A stretch of DNA of 64,000 nucleotides from Saprospiraceae bacterium (GCA_027488935.1 JAIYAP010000037.1:1-64000); one strand, 5' to 3'; shown: positions 1 through 10,061, numbered from the stretch's first letter. Numbers and translations are program-made. Notes: generated from the sequence alone by a model not told the origin.

Positions 1-107
1 ACTCATCACTCATCACTCATCACTCATCACTCATCACTCATCACTCATCACTCATCACTCATCACTCATCACTCATCACTCCTCACTCCTCACTCCTCAC
101 TCCTCAC
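1..107. repeat. heptanucleotide tandem repeat (ACTCATC/ACTCCTC)
   Basis: Eleven units of ACTCATC (1-77) are followed by four units of ACTCCTC (78-105) and a partial unit. The array starts at or before the window edge. It enters the 3' end of the minus-strand galactokinase gene: the stop codon (90-92) and the last few codons are made of repeat sequence. The unit is 7 bp, so each copy shifts the reading frame, and copy-number changes to the left of position 90 would not alter the protein. Slippage-prone DNA is the simplest explanation. It is not a CRISPR array, because there are no spacers. Confidence 0.95.
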
Positions 108-1256
108 TACCCCAACCCCTTCCACCAAGCTTACCCCAAAACAATGCAGTTCTACCCCAAATTCCTTCAAATAGGCCGCTTTTTGTGCTTTTTCAAATGC
201 CTCGACGCTGTTTTTTTCCACTAAATTGAGGGTGCAACCGCCGAATCCGCCGCCCATCATACGCGCGCCTGCTACGGCCGGGTTGGTGCGTGCCTGCGCT
301 ACCAGGAAATCCAGTTCGGGACAACTTACTTCATAGTCGTGTTGCAAACTGTCATGTGAGGCAAACATTAAGGCGCCAAATTGCACAAAATCGTCCTGCT
401 CCAGGGCCGCACAACTGGCCAATACCCGCGCATTTTCTGTAACAATATGTTTGCAACGACGATAATGTAACGGAGGAAGCAAATCCTGTGCCATGCCCAG
501 CATTTCCGGCGTTACATCGCGCAAACTTTGTACATCGGGGAAATGTGGCTGCAACAAGCGAACGCTTTCCTCACAGGTTGCGCGGCGTGTGTTGTACTCC
601 GAATCTGCCAAATTGTGTTTTACCGCGGTATCACACAGCACCAAACGATACGCTTCGGCATGAAAGGGGACGTATTCATATGCCAAACTGCGACAATCCA
701 GGCGTATTGCACACTGTTCCCGGCCCATTTGAGAAGCAAACATATCCATGATGCCACACTGCAATCCGATAAAGTTGTTTTCACTGCGCTGCGCCAGTTT
801 TACCAGTTCCAGGGTCGGGATGTTCAATTGATATAAGTGGTTGAGTACATGCAACATACCACTTTCTACGGCCGCTGAGGAGGATAAACCTGCGCCAGCC
901 GGAATATCGCCGCCCATCACTAATTGTACGCCGCCTGGCCGGAAACCAGCCTTTTGCAATTCATCGTACACACCCAGCAAAAAATTGGGCCAACCTTCCG
1001 CAACGGGTTGAATATCGGTTAGTTGTATACGAACGAAAGCGCCAAAATTTTCGGCTAAACAATCCAGGCGCGGTGCATCCAAAGGGGCCGCCGCAAAATA
1101 AACCGCTTTATCAATCGCCGCCGGAAGCACAAATCCCTGGTTGTAATCGGTATGCTCGCCAATCAGGTTGATACGTCCAGGTGCGCGTACAACGAGGGTA
1201 GGTGGGTGTCCAAACTGTGCCTTAAACGCCGTGATTACATTTTCTGGATACTTCAT
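90..1256 (-). CDS. galK: galactokinase
   Basis: Cytoplasmic GHMP kinase that phosphorylates alpha-D-galactose at C1 with ATP, the first committed step of the Leloir pathway. The 388 aa match the usual length. Visible motifs are the galactokinase signature GRINLIGEHTDYN near residues 27-39, the GHMP glycine/serine loop PAGAGLSSSAA near 118-128, and the C-terminal GGGFGGC motif. The start is the first ATG of the frame, 63 bp from the divergent fucosidase gene, so both probably share a divergent promoter region. The last residues (RSEE) and the stop codon lie inside a heptanucleotide repeat, so the extreme C-terminus is probably not conserved. No other Leloir gene is in view. Confidence 0.95.
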   Translation of the reverse strand: MKYPENVITAFKAQFGHPPTLVVRAPGRINLIGEHTDYNQGFVLPAAIDKAVYFAAAPLDAPRLDCLAENFGAFVRIQLTDIQPVAEGWPNFLLGVYDELQKAGFRPGGVQLVMGGDIPAGAGLSSSAAVESGMLHVLNHLYQLNIPTLELVKLAQRSENNFIGLQCGIMDMFASQMGREQCAIRLDCRSLAYEYVPFHAEAYRLVLCDTAVKHNLADSEYNTRRATCEESVRLLQPHFPDVQSLRDVTPEMLGMAQDLLPPLHYRRCKHIVTENARVLASCAALEQDDFVQFGALMFASHDSLQHDYEVSCPELDFLVAQARTNPAVAGARMMGGGFGGCTLNLVEKNSVEAFEKAQKAAYLKEFGVELHCFGVSLVEGVGVVRSEE

Positions 1257-1319
1257 GCTGCAAAAGTAACCGGGGTTTCACAGGAATTTTGAATTTTTGA
1301 GGCAAATAAAGTCAACGAT

Positions 1320-2672
1320 ATGTATATGCGTTTTTTTTACCTGTTTTGCCTCGCTTTTACCTGCTTTACGGCTTTTACCCAAAATGCAGGTGCGCAAACG
1401 GCCCGTCCTGTGCCCACACCGGCCCAATTGGCCTGGCATGAAACCAATTTTTACCTGTTTTTTCATTTCGGACCTAATACGTTTACCGACCAGGAATGGG
1501 GACATGGCACGGAACCGGAAGATGTGTTCGCGCCAAGCGCCATCGACTGTGATCAATGGTGTCAAATTGCCAAAAAGGCGGGCGCAAAAGGGGTGGTAAT
1601 CACGGCCAAACACCACGATGGCTTCTGTTTGTGGCCGTCCCAATATTCCAAGCATACGGTGCGTGAAAGCAAATGGATGAACGGAAAAGGCGATGTGCTG
1701 CGGATGCTCAGCGATGCCTGCAAGCGCCACGGACTAAAATTGGGCCTGTACCTATCGCCCTGGGACCGCAACCACCCGCAATACGGCACCCCTGCCTACA
1801 ACGATGTGTATGCCAACACCCTGACGGAATTGCTGACGGGCTATGGCGAGTTGTTCGAAATATGGTGGGATGGCGCGAATGGCGAAGGCCCCAATGGCAA
1901 AAAACAGGTGTATGATTTTCATCGTTTTGAAAAAATAGCGGCCCAATTGCAGCCGAATGCAGTCGTTTTTAGTGATATTGGACCCGGTTGTCGCTGGGCA
2001 GGCAATGAAAACGGCACCCTCAACGAAACCAATTGGTGTATGCTGGATACGGCCGGGTTCGCGCGTGGATTGGGCGCGCCTGATGGGTCGGTGCTGCAAA
2101 CTGGCCAGGAAAACGGCGCGCTTTGGCTCCCGGCGGAGTGTGATGTCAGCATTCGTCCGGGCTGGTTTTACCACCCTGAAGAGGATGGAAAAGTGAAAAC
2201 ACCCGATCAATTGTTCGATATTTACCTGAAATCGGTGGGGCGCGGGGCCAATTTGATCCTCAACGTGCCGCCCGATCGCAGGGGCCGTATTCATGCGCAG
2301 GATTCGGTGGCGTTGGTGGCTTTTGGTGCTAAATTGCGCAATACGTTTGCCCAGGATTTGGCACAAGGACACAAAATTGTTTGGTCGGGCGGCAACCCAT
2401 CCGAGCAAACAGGCATCCTGGATTTGGGGAAAATGCAATCGTTCAGCACCATCGTGTTGAAAGAAGATATTGCAAGAGGCCAAACCATTCAGGCTTTTGT
2501 CGTAGAAATCCGGGAAAACGGAAAATGGAAAGAAATAGCGCGATCAACCACGGTGGGAAACAAAAAAATCCTGCAACTTGTACCGGTGAAAGCGCGGAAA
2601 ATTCGGTTGCGGGTAAAAACGCAAGGGCCGGGAAGTACTTCGTCTTTGAAAGGCTTAGAACTGTATTCATGA
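1320..2672 (+). CDS. secreted alpha-L-fucosidase, GH29
   Basis: Retaining glycoside hydrolase of family GH29, expected to remove alpha-linked L-fucose from glycans in the periplasm or outside the cell. It has an N-terminal signal peptide ending near AGAQ (residue ~26). The barrel motif TAKHHDGFCLW lies at about residues 95-105, and the probable catalytic nucleophile is Asp184 in the FEIWWDGA motif. The GANLILNVPPDRRG block is also typical of GH29. The last ~120 residues look like a beta-sandwich (F5/8-type C-like) domain. The start could be the ATG at 1320 or the one at 1326; both give a signal peptide. It is divergent from galactokinase, which fits salvage of fucose- and galactose-containing glycans, but that link is inference. 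Confidence 0.9.
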   Translation: MYMRFFYLFCLAFTCFTAFTQNAGAQTARPVPTPAQLAWHETNFYLFFHFGPNTFTDQEWGHGTEPEDVFAPSAIDCDQWCQIAKKAGAKGVVITAKHHDGFCLWPSQYSKHTVRESKWMNGKGDVLRMLSDACKRHGLKLGLYLSPWDRNHPQYGTPAYNDVYANTLTELLTGYGELFEIWWDGANGEGPNGKKQVYDFHRFEKIAAQLQPNAVVFSDIGPGCRWAGNENGTLNETNWCMLDTAGFARGLGAPDGSVLQTGQENGALWLPAECDVSIRPGWFYHPEEDGKVKTPDQLFDIYLKSVGRGANLILNVPPDRRGRIHAQDSVALVAFGAKLRNTFAQDLAQGHKIVWSGGNPSEQTGILDLGKMQSFSTIVLKEDIARGQTIQAFVVEIRENGKWKEIARSTTVGNKKILQLVPVKARKIRLRVKTQGPGSTSSLKGLELYS

Positions 2673-2721
2673 TTTTTAAATAATTGAAAGTCAAACTTTT
2701 AAATAAAAAACCAATTTTAAA

Positions 2722-3954
2722 ATGAATTTCCATAAAACATTTTTTTTAGTGCTGCTGGTTTGTTGCTTTTTTGCCTGCAAAAAGGAAAAAACCAACGAGC
2801 CAACACCGGATCCTTGCGCAGGCGTTGCTACGCTGGTTGCCCCCTTGCAAAGAATTTGGTCTACGCCCAATCAATATTACAATGCCTATTTTAAACCCAT
2901 TTTTTTTGGCAATGAGGTGATTTTTAGTCAGTTAGGCGGCGATTATGAGAACGAACTGGTTGGGTTGGATGTCAAAACGGGCACATTAAACTGGCATGAA
3001 AATGCCGGTGGTAAGATCACCGAAAAAAACAGCCAACTCCAGGGTAACCTCCTGTACTGGGTGGATGATAAAAATAATGCATTCGGTTCCTTCGATTTAA
3101 ACAGCCACATTGTCCAAACGCTTTGGACTTGTGACAGTGTTGGAGCGGTCATTTCGCCGAATTTTCAATTAATCAATGGCGAAGTACTGCTCGCGATCGC
3201 CTATCCAACCAATGTAACCAACTTTAAAAATATCGCGTTGGTTCGGGTGCAATTACAAACCGGTAATGAAACCGAATTGTATCGTTCTAATATGCTATTT
3301 ACCAACTACGATGATGAAGGTATTTTAGGGCTTCAAACCACGGTTACCTCGGAGGGGGATACGCTTGCGGTTTTTGCCCGCACGGAATATGATTTGAATA
3401 TTGGGTCTGTAAGCCGTTTAATGGCGCTTAACATTCATAATAAAAATACAAAATTGGATATTGCGCTACCCTATAATTATAAAGTAGGCTCTGGTAAACT
3501 TATTGTAAAGGGTAATCAGGCCTGGTTGATGCTTGCCCAAAATGACGTTTTAGACCGCCTAGCTTGCTTCAATTTGACAAATGGGGCGATTACCTGGACG
3601 GTTACCACCTCCAAATTGAACGACATTATCCTGATCGAGGATAAATTGATTGAACTAAGCAATTATTCTACCCGCGCTTTAAATGTTCAAACAGGTGCCG
3701 AAATTTGGCGTCAAGGAGGAGGGACTTTTAACGCCCTATTGGCAGAAGGTTCCATTTTTGATTTTGAAGGACGTTTGTTTTTGATCCGTAACTTTAGCGT
3801 GATGCAGTTGGATCTTAAGACAGGTTGTGTGTTGAATAACCAACCCATTTCATTATTAAGTACCCAAGATTTGATTTTTGGGTATGCTAAAAACGCCACT
3901 CAAAAAGTGTTGTATCTTTCCACGTGGCAGCAAATGATTGCGGTTCAATTATAA
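2722..3954 (+). CDS. lipoprotein with PQQ-like beta-propeller (paralogue 1)
   Basis: A predicted lipoprotein: hydrophobic N-terminus with lipobox FFAC, Cys19, followed by KKEK. The rest (410 aa total) has repeated segments of the type VGLDVKTGTLNW and ALNVQTGAEIWRQ, the pattern of PQQ-binding-like quinoprotein beta-propeller blades, and a late Cys (TGCVLN). No catalytic residues are recognisable, so a binding or scaffold role on the cell surface or outer membrane is the safest reading. It is followed 52 bp later by a homologue with the same lipobox region and the same DPC motif after the linker, so the two arose by tandem duplication. The substrate is unknown. Confidence 0.75.
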   Translation: MNFHKTFFLVLLVCCFFACKKEKTNEPTPDPCAGVATLVAPLQRIWSTPNQYYNAYFKPIFFGNEVIFSQLGGDYENELVGLDVKTGTLNWHENAGGKITEKNSQLQGNLLYWVDDKNNAFGSFDLNSHIVQTLWTCDSVGAVISPNFQLINGEVLLAIAYPTNVTNFKNIALVRVQLQTGNETELYRSNMLFTNYDDEGILGLQTTVTSEGDTLAVFARTEYDLNIGSVSRLMALNIHNKNTKLDIALPYNYKVGSGKLIVKGNQAWLMLAQNDVLDRLACFNLTNGAITWTVTTSKLNDIILIEDKLIELSNYSTRALNVQTGAEIWRQGGGTFNALLAEGSIFDFEGRLFLIRNFSVMQLDLKTGCVLNNQPISLLSTQDLIFGYAKNATQKVLYLSTWQQMIAVQL

Positions 3955-4006
3955 ACGGGCTTCATAGATGGCATATTCCATTTCCTAATCATTATATTAA
4001 ATTACT

Positions 4007-5245
4007 ATGCATTTATCCCAAAAGTTGGTATTTGTACTACTGGCAACCTGCTTTTTTGCCTGCAAAAAGGAAAAAGAACCAGCAATTCCAGCGACTGATC
4101 CCTGCGAAGGGCTTTCAATACAAAGCTCGCCCCTTCAAACAAATTGGACCCTGGCTGAACTTTTTGCAAATGTTGCCGACCACCCGTTTGTATACGGTAA
4201 TCAAGTCATCTGTAGTAAATGGGGCGGTACCTATTTTCATGAATTGATCGGCATCAACAAGCAAACGGGTATGCAGGAATGGAAGGTAAAAGTACCTGGT
4301 CCATTTTTAGCCATTTATGCCAAAGTCCAGGACAATAAAATGTATTGGATAGACCAATATACGCGTGAATTTGTCTCGTTTGATTTGGATCTTCATACCT
4401 TTAAAACCTTGTGGACGCCCGATTCGACCGCTGTTTTTGTATCCCCTGAATTCCAGTTGGTTCAGGGTGGGGCCTTATTAGAAGTCGTCTATGAATACAA
4501 CACGGATATCAAGAAAGTAGCCGTTTTAGAAAAAATTGATTTTCAACAGCATACCAGTACAGTGTTGTATCAGTCCGATCAGTTTTTTAACGACTACATA
4601 CGGGAAGGTTTTTGGGGACTGCAGCTTACAACCAATGCTGCGGGCGACACCCTGGCTGTTTTTATCAACACAATGTATATTATAAACTTTGGTAATTTAA
4701 GTATCCTCCAAGCAATAAATACGAAGTATAAAAAGGTCGAACACGAATTTATCTTACCAAACGCATCATTGTATAGTGACAGAAGTGCCCTGGTTGTGAA
4801 AGACGGGCAGGCATGCATCGGTTATAATATAGAAGATGGGCGTGGTAACATCCTTAATTTTGACCTTAAAAAGGGCATTCAAACCTGTTCAATAACAACA
4901 AATGCTTTAATTGGGGTCCAATGGGCAGGCGGAAAAATTATTGCATATGATTATTATGCTACTTATGCTTTTCAGGCAGACTCCGGTGAGAAAATTTGGC
5001 AAAATGGCGGATCGATGTACAATCGGGTTGATGCAAACTTCTTCTGGTTTGAATCAGATGGTCGATTATTCATGGTGCGCAACCACCAACTTGTACAATT
5101 GGACCTCGAAACAGGTTGTACCCTGAAAAGCCAGGCAATCGAATATGCATCACAATATAATGAGGTGGTTACGATACAAAAAGATCCGTTGGATAATGTG
5201 ATTTATATCAGGTTGCAGGAACAAATGCTTGGAGTGCAATTGTAG
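4007..5245 (+). CDS. lipoprotein with PQQ-like beta-propeller (paralogue 2)
   Basis: Second copy of the tandem pair, 412 aa. It starts with a signal peptide and lipobox CFFACKKEK that is nearly identical to the first copy, followed by a short Pro-rich linker and DPC. Blade-like motifs IGINKQTGMQEW and AFQADSGEKIWQNGG line up with those of paralogue 1, as does the closing TGCTL motif. The two proteins have clearly diverged in the middle. Same direction and short spacing suggest co-transcription, possibly with the alpha-2-macroglobulin gene that starts 55 bp downstream. Function unknown. Confidence 0.75.
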   Translation: MHLSQKLVFVLLATCFFACKKEKEPAIPATDPCEGLSIQSSPLQTNWTLAELFANVADHPFVYGNQVICSKWGGTYFHELIGINKQTGMQEWKVKVPGPFLAIYAKVQDNKMYWIDQYTREFVSFDLDLHTFKTLWTPDSTAVFVSPEFQLVQGGALLEVVYEYNTDIKKVAVLEKIDFQQHTSTVLYQSDQFFNDYIREGFWGLQLTTNAAGDTLAVFINTMYIINFGNLSILQAINTKYKKVEHEFILPNASLYSDRSALVVKDGQACIGYNIEDGRGNILNFDLKKGIQTCSITTNALIGVQWAGGKIIAYDYYATYAFQADSGEKIWQNGGSMYNRVDANFFWFESDGRLFMVRNHQLVQLDLETGCTLKSQAIEYASQYNEVVTIQKDPLDNVIYIRLQEQMLGVQL

Positions 5246-5300
5246 CCGCGTGTGTAATTTTCCAGCCTGCTGCATCCTATCCCAAAAAAATATAAGCACC

Positions 5301-8300
5301 ATGCTACACTCCATCTCTATCCTGATCTTGGCCCTGCTGTCCTGGTTCGCACCATCCAGCCCGGCAACGCCCCGTATGTCTATCCGCCAACCCTATATTG
5401 CAGGCGATAGCACCATTTTTCAACAATTGAAGGCTCAACTGGCTACCCGACAAGCGTTGGAACGACCCGAAAAGTTGTACCTGCAAGTAGATCGTACGCT
5501 TTTTCGGCCGGGCGAAACCCTGTGGTTCAATGCCTATCTGCGCAATGCCGGCGACTTAATGCCTGCGCTCAGCCAGATTTTGTACGTTGAATTGCTCGAT
5601 CCGCGTGGTTCGGTTTTGCAAAAACTAAACCTGCTTGCCCCGGATGGCGTGGCGGCGGGCGATTTTGCCCTAAATGCAAATCTGCCCGGCGGTTTGTACA
5701 AAATCCGCGCTTACACCAGCTGGATGAAAAACACCGAAAGCAGCTTTGAACGCGAAATTACCCTGCAAAAGGTGGTGCTTCCCAACCTGAACCTGAAACT
5801 CGAATTTGAACGGAAAGCATACGGTCCGGGAGACCTGGTGGATGCCCGATTCGATGTCTTAGGGCTTGATAATAAACCACTTGAAAACAAAACCCTGCGT
5901 TTTTCAGCGGCCATCAACGGAAAAACCATCCTCCAAAACAGTACGCAAACCGACGCAAACGGCCGGGCGCAAGTGCGTTTTGACCTCCCCAAAGACCTCG
6001 CCAGCAGCGATGGTTTACTCAATATTACCCTCGAACACAAAGGGCAAACAGAGTCGATTTCCAGGGCAATCCCGATTGTGCTCAACAAAATTGACTTGAC
6101 GTTTTTTCCCGAAGGCGGCGATTGGTTTGCCGGTATTCCAACGCGGATGGCTTTTAAAGCCCTCAATGAATTTGGCAAACCAGCCGATGTGGAAGGCACC
6201 ATTTTTAATGATAAAGCCGAAAAAGTGGGCAGTTTTAGCAGCTACCACGATGGAATGGGCTCGTTTGAAATGCTGCCCCAGGCTGGCGCAACTTACTATG
6301 CGGAATTGACCAAGCCTTTTCAAGCGGGTACAGCAGTTCAGCGTTTCAAATTGCCCGCGCTACAAAATCAAGGCCTGGCCCTGCGCTTGCAGGCACGTGC
6401 GGCGAACGAATTGGTGTTCAACATCGATGGTACACGGCAAGGCGTCGTCCATTTGGTGGGCGCCGTACAAGATAAAATTTTCTTTTTTAAAGCGATTAAA
6501 CTTACCAGGGCAGGTGAAATGGTGCGCATTGATACCAAAAATTTGCCGATCGGCATTGCGCGTTTTACCTTATTGGACGAACAAAAAAATGCCCAGGCAG
6601 AACGGCTGGTGTTCGTGAGCCGCGACCGTGGCTTGAAAGTAGACATCAAACCCAATAAAACGCAATACCTGCCCCGGGAGGAAGTGCAATTGGATATTGC
6701 GGTGCATGATCGCATTGGTCGCCCGGTAAAAGGCAATTTTTCTTTGGCGGTGGTCGATGAAAAGCTGCTCAGTTATGCCGATAACAAGCAAGGGCATTTG
6801 CTGGCCAGTCTTTTGTTGGAACAAGACGTAAAAGGTAAAATTGAGGAACCCAATTTTTATTTTGATGATACCGAGCCCAAATCCGAGCAAGCGTTGGATT
6901 TTTTGCTGATGACCCAGGGTTGGCGTCGTTTTGAGTGGAAATCGGTGCTTCAGGCCCCCGCGCTGGTGTACGCACACACGCAGGAACGCATGGAAATTTC
7001 TGGCACTGTAGTGCATAGAAATGGCAAACCCTGGGCCGGGCAAGACGTGCAGTTGTATCCGAACGGGCCACGCGTTACGACTGGTGTGGAGGGTAAATTT
7101 GCATTTAACAACCCAGATTTATCGAAATTTACTTATTTAACTTACGGCACCAACCAGTATTTCCACTTGAATACTTATCATAACCAGATTCAATTGGTTT
7201 CTATGAAGAAAACGGAAACCGCCTCAAAATTCATTTGCTACTCCAGCGGTGATGGATCAACCATTGTAAAAGGGAAAGTAACCGACGATCAGGGTGAACC
7301 GCTTTTTGCCGTTACAATCGCTGCTATACGTAGACAAAAAGTTGTGAAAGGAGCAGTTTCTGATGCACAAGGCAATTTCAAACTGGAACTCAGCCCGGGG
7401 AGATATGAATTTCATACCAGTTTTACAGGTTATCAAACAGATATTCAGAAAAATGTAAATATTAAAAAAGGATATGTGCATCAATTGACAGTTCGCATGC
7501 CAGAACCGGAATATCCTTTGGACGAAGTAGCGATGATGCAGGAAATGGTAGTTGAAAATCGCACTCCCGGCAGACGGGTGGTTTCGGCAGACCAGATCCG
7601 AAATTTACCCACCAAATCGGTCAATGCAATCGTTGCCACCACTGCTCCAACAGAAGATGAAAAAGAAGTGCTAGCCTTAGACGATCAAATCGCGCCTGAA
7701 GTACTGGTAGAAGATAAAGTTAAAATTGCCAAAGACGAACTTGGTCGCGCCGGGGTTGCTGGAAAACCAATGGCCGATGCAAAACGCAGGCAGGCTGCTG
7801 CTGAAATGTATATGGACGGCGAACGGGTAACCCAACAGACGTATTACCGCGCCCGCAGTTTTTACACGCCCGATTACAAAAACGATCAAAATCCGGCCCA
7901 GCGCAGCGATTTCCGTAGCACGATTTACTGGAATCCTGCCGTGCAAACCGACCAATATGGCAAGGCGCAGGTCCGTTTTTACACCTCGGATGCGGTGAGC
8001 AACTTCCGCGCTACCTTTGAAGGCATTGGGAATGCAGGCCAGCCAGCACACCAGGAAATCAAGTTTTTTGCCCAAAAACCGGTTGAATTGGCCGTAAAAG
8101 TACCCGAAAGCGTCATCGCAGGCGATACCCTGCTGTTAAAAGTGGTGCTCAACAACAACACAGCACAAACCCTTTCGGGAAATATTGATGCGGCGCTGCC
8201 CAAAAATTTTGAAGCAATCCCTTCCGGAGGCCAACCACACGATCAAGCGCTGCAAGTAGCCGCAAAATCGACGGCGAGTGTAATTTTAAAATATGTAATC

Positions 8301-9977
8301 CGCCCGGATACAGCGCATGCCGGGGAAATGCAGGCGATGAGCCTGACCTTTAAAGCATCCAATGGGCAGGAAGATGCCATCACCCAATCGATTCGTACCT
8401 ACGACCGGGGATTTCCGGTAAAAATGGTGCTGGCGGGCAGCAAACCGCAAAACAATTGGCAACTCCATTTCAACCAGCCCGTGGAAGGGACCATGCAGGC
8501 CAAATTGACTGTGTACGGTTCTGCGCTCAACGACGTAATTAAAGGTATGGAGCGGATGTTACGGCAACCAAGTGGTTGTTTTGAACAGGTTTCGAGCAGC
8601 AATTATCCGAATTTGCTGGTGTTGGATCTGTTGCGCAGCACGGGTCGCGCACAACCCGAAACGGAAAGTCGCGCAATGGATTTATTAAAAGACGGCTATC
8701 AAAAATTGGTGGCTTATGAATGCAAAAGTGGCGGTTTTGACTGGTGGGGCCGCGATCCGGCGCACGAAGGACTCACCGCTTATGGTATTCTGGAGTTTAC
8801 AGATATGTCAAAAGTGTTTCAGGTTGATCCGCAATTGATAAAGCGCTCTGTGGAATGGCTTAAAAGTCGCCGCGATGGTAAAGGGGGATGGATCCGCCGG
8901 GAGGACTGGCACGGATGGCAGAGCAATGGTGTGATTGGGGCGTATATTGCCTGGGCGTTGAGTGAAGCAGGGTATGGCGCGGCATTCAACCTGGAAATTG
9001 AAGCCTCGTATAATCAGGCACTTAATACAGACGATGCCTACCAATTGGCATTGATGGCCAATGCTTTATATTGTTTGAAAGACCCGCGCGCCCAGCATTT
9101 AGTGGATGTTTTGCTCAAAAAACAGGAAGCAGACGGCTCCTGGATCGGTAATACGCATTCGGTAATGAGTAGCAGCGGACAATGTTTTCGCATTGAAACA
9201 ACCGCGCTTGCGGTATTGGCTTTGATGAAAAACGGCAAGACACAAGGACCGCTGCAAAAAGCAATGGGTTTTATAACCGCCTCCAAAAATGAATATGGTT
9301 ATGGCAGTACCCAAAGCACCGTATTGGCGCTTAAAGCCCTGGTCGAATTTGCAAAAGCCAACCAAAACAATTCGGAAAGCGGCGTAATGGTTGTACAAGT
9401 AGATGGAAAACGGGTAATTGAGCAGCCTATATCTGCCCAAAGCACCAAAAACATTGAGTTAAAAGGTCTTGAGCGCTACTTTTCTTCAGCGGATCCGGAA
9501 ATCGAGGTGTTTTTTGAAAAAATGACCAAGGCGCCGACTTTCGACCTTGAAATACAATATGCATCGCGGCAACCGCGCAACGCCAAAAACTGCCCCTTGC
9601 AATTTGCCACCGAACTGGAGCAAACCCGGGCACAGGTTGGCCAAACCGTAAGATTACGCGCATCCCTGCAAAACAAAACCGCCGATGAACTGGCTTCCCC
9701 GATGATGGTGATTGGCATTCCGGCGGGTTTAAGTTTGCAGCCCTGGCAGCTCAAAAAGCTGATGGATGAAAAGCAATGCGATTTTTATGAATTGTGGGAC
9801 GGATTTGCGGTGTTCCATTTTGAGCGTTTAGCCGCCCATACAACCAAAAACCTTGCCCTCGATTTGCGGGTAGATCTTGCGGGTACTTTTGAAGCGCCCG
9901 CCAGTCAGGCATTTTTATATTACGAGAACGACCAAAGGGTGTGGAGTAAACCCGGTATGCTTAAGATAATCTACTAG
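5301..9977 (+). CDS. alpha-2-macroglobulin family protein with thioester motif
   Basis: Large secreted bacterial alpha-2-macroglobulin-like protein, 1558 aa, predicted to trap proteases or other attackers outside the cytoplasm. The ATG at 5301 opens a clear signal peptide (ILILALLSWFAPSSPA); upstream in-frame codons are unlikely starts. An MG2-type macroglobulin region lies near residues 45-250 (YLQVDRTLFRPGETLWFNAYLR). The thioester motif GCFEQ is at 8574-8588 (Cys1093, Gln1096), followed by an alpha-helical thioester domain (GGFDWWGRD, AYGILEF). Unlike many proteobacterial homologues there is no lipobox and no PBP1C neighbour. Around 7260-7460 a CarboxypepD-regulatory-like domain is inserted, followed by a segment resembling a TonB-plug motif (VVSADQIRNLPTKSVNAIV). 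Confidence 0.85.
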   Translation: MLHSISILILALLSWFAPSSPATPRMSIRQPYIAGDSTIFQQLKAQLATRQALERPEKLYLQVDRTLFRPGETLWFNAYLRNAGDLMPALSQILYVELLDPRGSVLQKLNLLAPDGVAAGDFALNANLPGGLYKIRAYTSWMKNTESSFEREITLQKVVLPNLNLKLEFERKAYGPGDLVDARFDVLGLDNKPLENKTLRFSAAINGKTILQNSTQTDANGRAQVRFDLPKDLASSDGLLNITLEHKGQTESISRAIPIVLNKIDLTFFPEGGDWFAGIPTRMAFKALNEFGKPADVEGTIFNDKAEKVGSFSSYHDGMGSFEMLPQAGATYYAELTKPFQAGTAVQRFKLPALQNQGLALRLQARAANELVFNIDGTRQGVVHLVGAVQDKIFFFKAIKLTRAGEMVRIDTKNLPIGIARFTLLDEQKNAQAERLVFVSRDRGLKVDIKPNKTQYLPREEVQLDIAVHDRIGRPVKGNFSLAVVDEKLLSYADNKQGHLLASLLLEQDVKGKIEEPNFYFDDTEPKSEQALDFLLMTQGWRRFEWKSVLQAPALVYAHTQERMEISGTVVHRNGKPWAGQDVQLYPNGPRVTTGVEGKFAFNNPDLSKFTYLTYGTNQYFHLNTYHNQIQLVSMKKTETASKFICYSSGDGSTIVKGKVTDDQGEPLFAVTIAAIRRQKVVKGAVSDAQGNFKLELSPGRYEFHTSFTGYQTDIQKNVNIKKGYVHQLTVRMPEPEYPLDEVAMMQEMVVENRTPGRRVVSADQIRNLPTKSVNAIVATTAPTEDEKEVLALDDQIAPEVLVEDKVKIAKDELGRAGVAGKPMADAKRRQAAAEMYMDGERVTQQTYYRARSFYTPDYKNDQNPAQRSDFRSTIYWNPAVQTDQYGKAQVRFYTSDAVSNFRATFEGIGNAGQPAHQEIKFFAQKPVELAVKVPESVIAGDTLLLKVVLNNNTAQTLSGNIDAALPKNFEAIPSGGQPHDQALQVAAKSTASVILKYVIRPDTAHAGEMQAMSLTFKASNGQEDAITQSIRTYDRGFPVKMVLAGSKPQNNWQLHFNQPVEGTMQAKLTVYGSALNDVIKGMERMLRQPSGCFEQVSSSNYPNLLVLDLLRSTGRAQPETESRAMDLLKDGYQKLVAYECKSGGFDWWGRDPAHEGLTAYGILEFTDMSKVFQVDPQLIKRSVEWLKSRRDGKGGWIRREDWHGWQSNGVIGAYIAWALSEAGYGAAFNLEIEASYNQALNTDDAYQLALMANALYCLKDPRAQHLVDVLLKKQEADGSWIGNTHSVMSSSGQCFRIETTALAVLALMKNGKTQGPLQKAMGFITASKNEYGYGSTQSTVLALKALVEFAKANQNNSESGVMVVQVDGKRVIEQPISAQSTKNIELKGLERYFSSADPEIEVFFEKMTKAPTFDLEIQYASRQPRNAKNCPLQFATELEQTRAQVGQTVRLRASLQNKTADELASPMMVIGIPAGLSLQPWQLKKLMDEKQCDFYELWDGFAVFHFERLAAHTTKNLALDLRVDLAGTFEAPASQAFLYYENDQRVWSKPGMLKIIY

Positions 9978-10021
9978 AAAGGGAGCCTATTTGGTCTGCA
10001 AGTTTTTTTATCCAAAAAGCG

Positions 10022-10061
10022 TCGGTTCGCACGGTGACAAGCCGGCGGACCGATTTTTTTT
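10022..10061 (+). terminator. rho-independent terminator after the alpha-2-macroglobulin gene
   Basis: A stem of TCGGTTCGC (10022-10030) pairs with GCGGACCGA (10045-10053), with one G-U pair and a 14-nt loop, followed directly by eight T residues (10054-10061). It lies 45 bp after the stop codon. It separates the upstream group from the lipoprotein gene at 10180. Confidence 0.75.

Noticed and set aside
1-107. Possible CRISPR array
   Set aside because: The units are 7 bp and directly adjacent, with no spacers.
1261-1268. -7 element TACTTTTG for galactokinase on the minus strand
   Set aside because: It matches the consensus but ends 5 bp from the start codon and has no -33 TTG at the usual distance, so it was not listed.
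1752-2483. 243-aa open frame on the minus strand
   Set aside because: It lies entirely inside the GH29 gene, has no family motif and an arbitrary composition; an antisense shadow.
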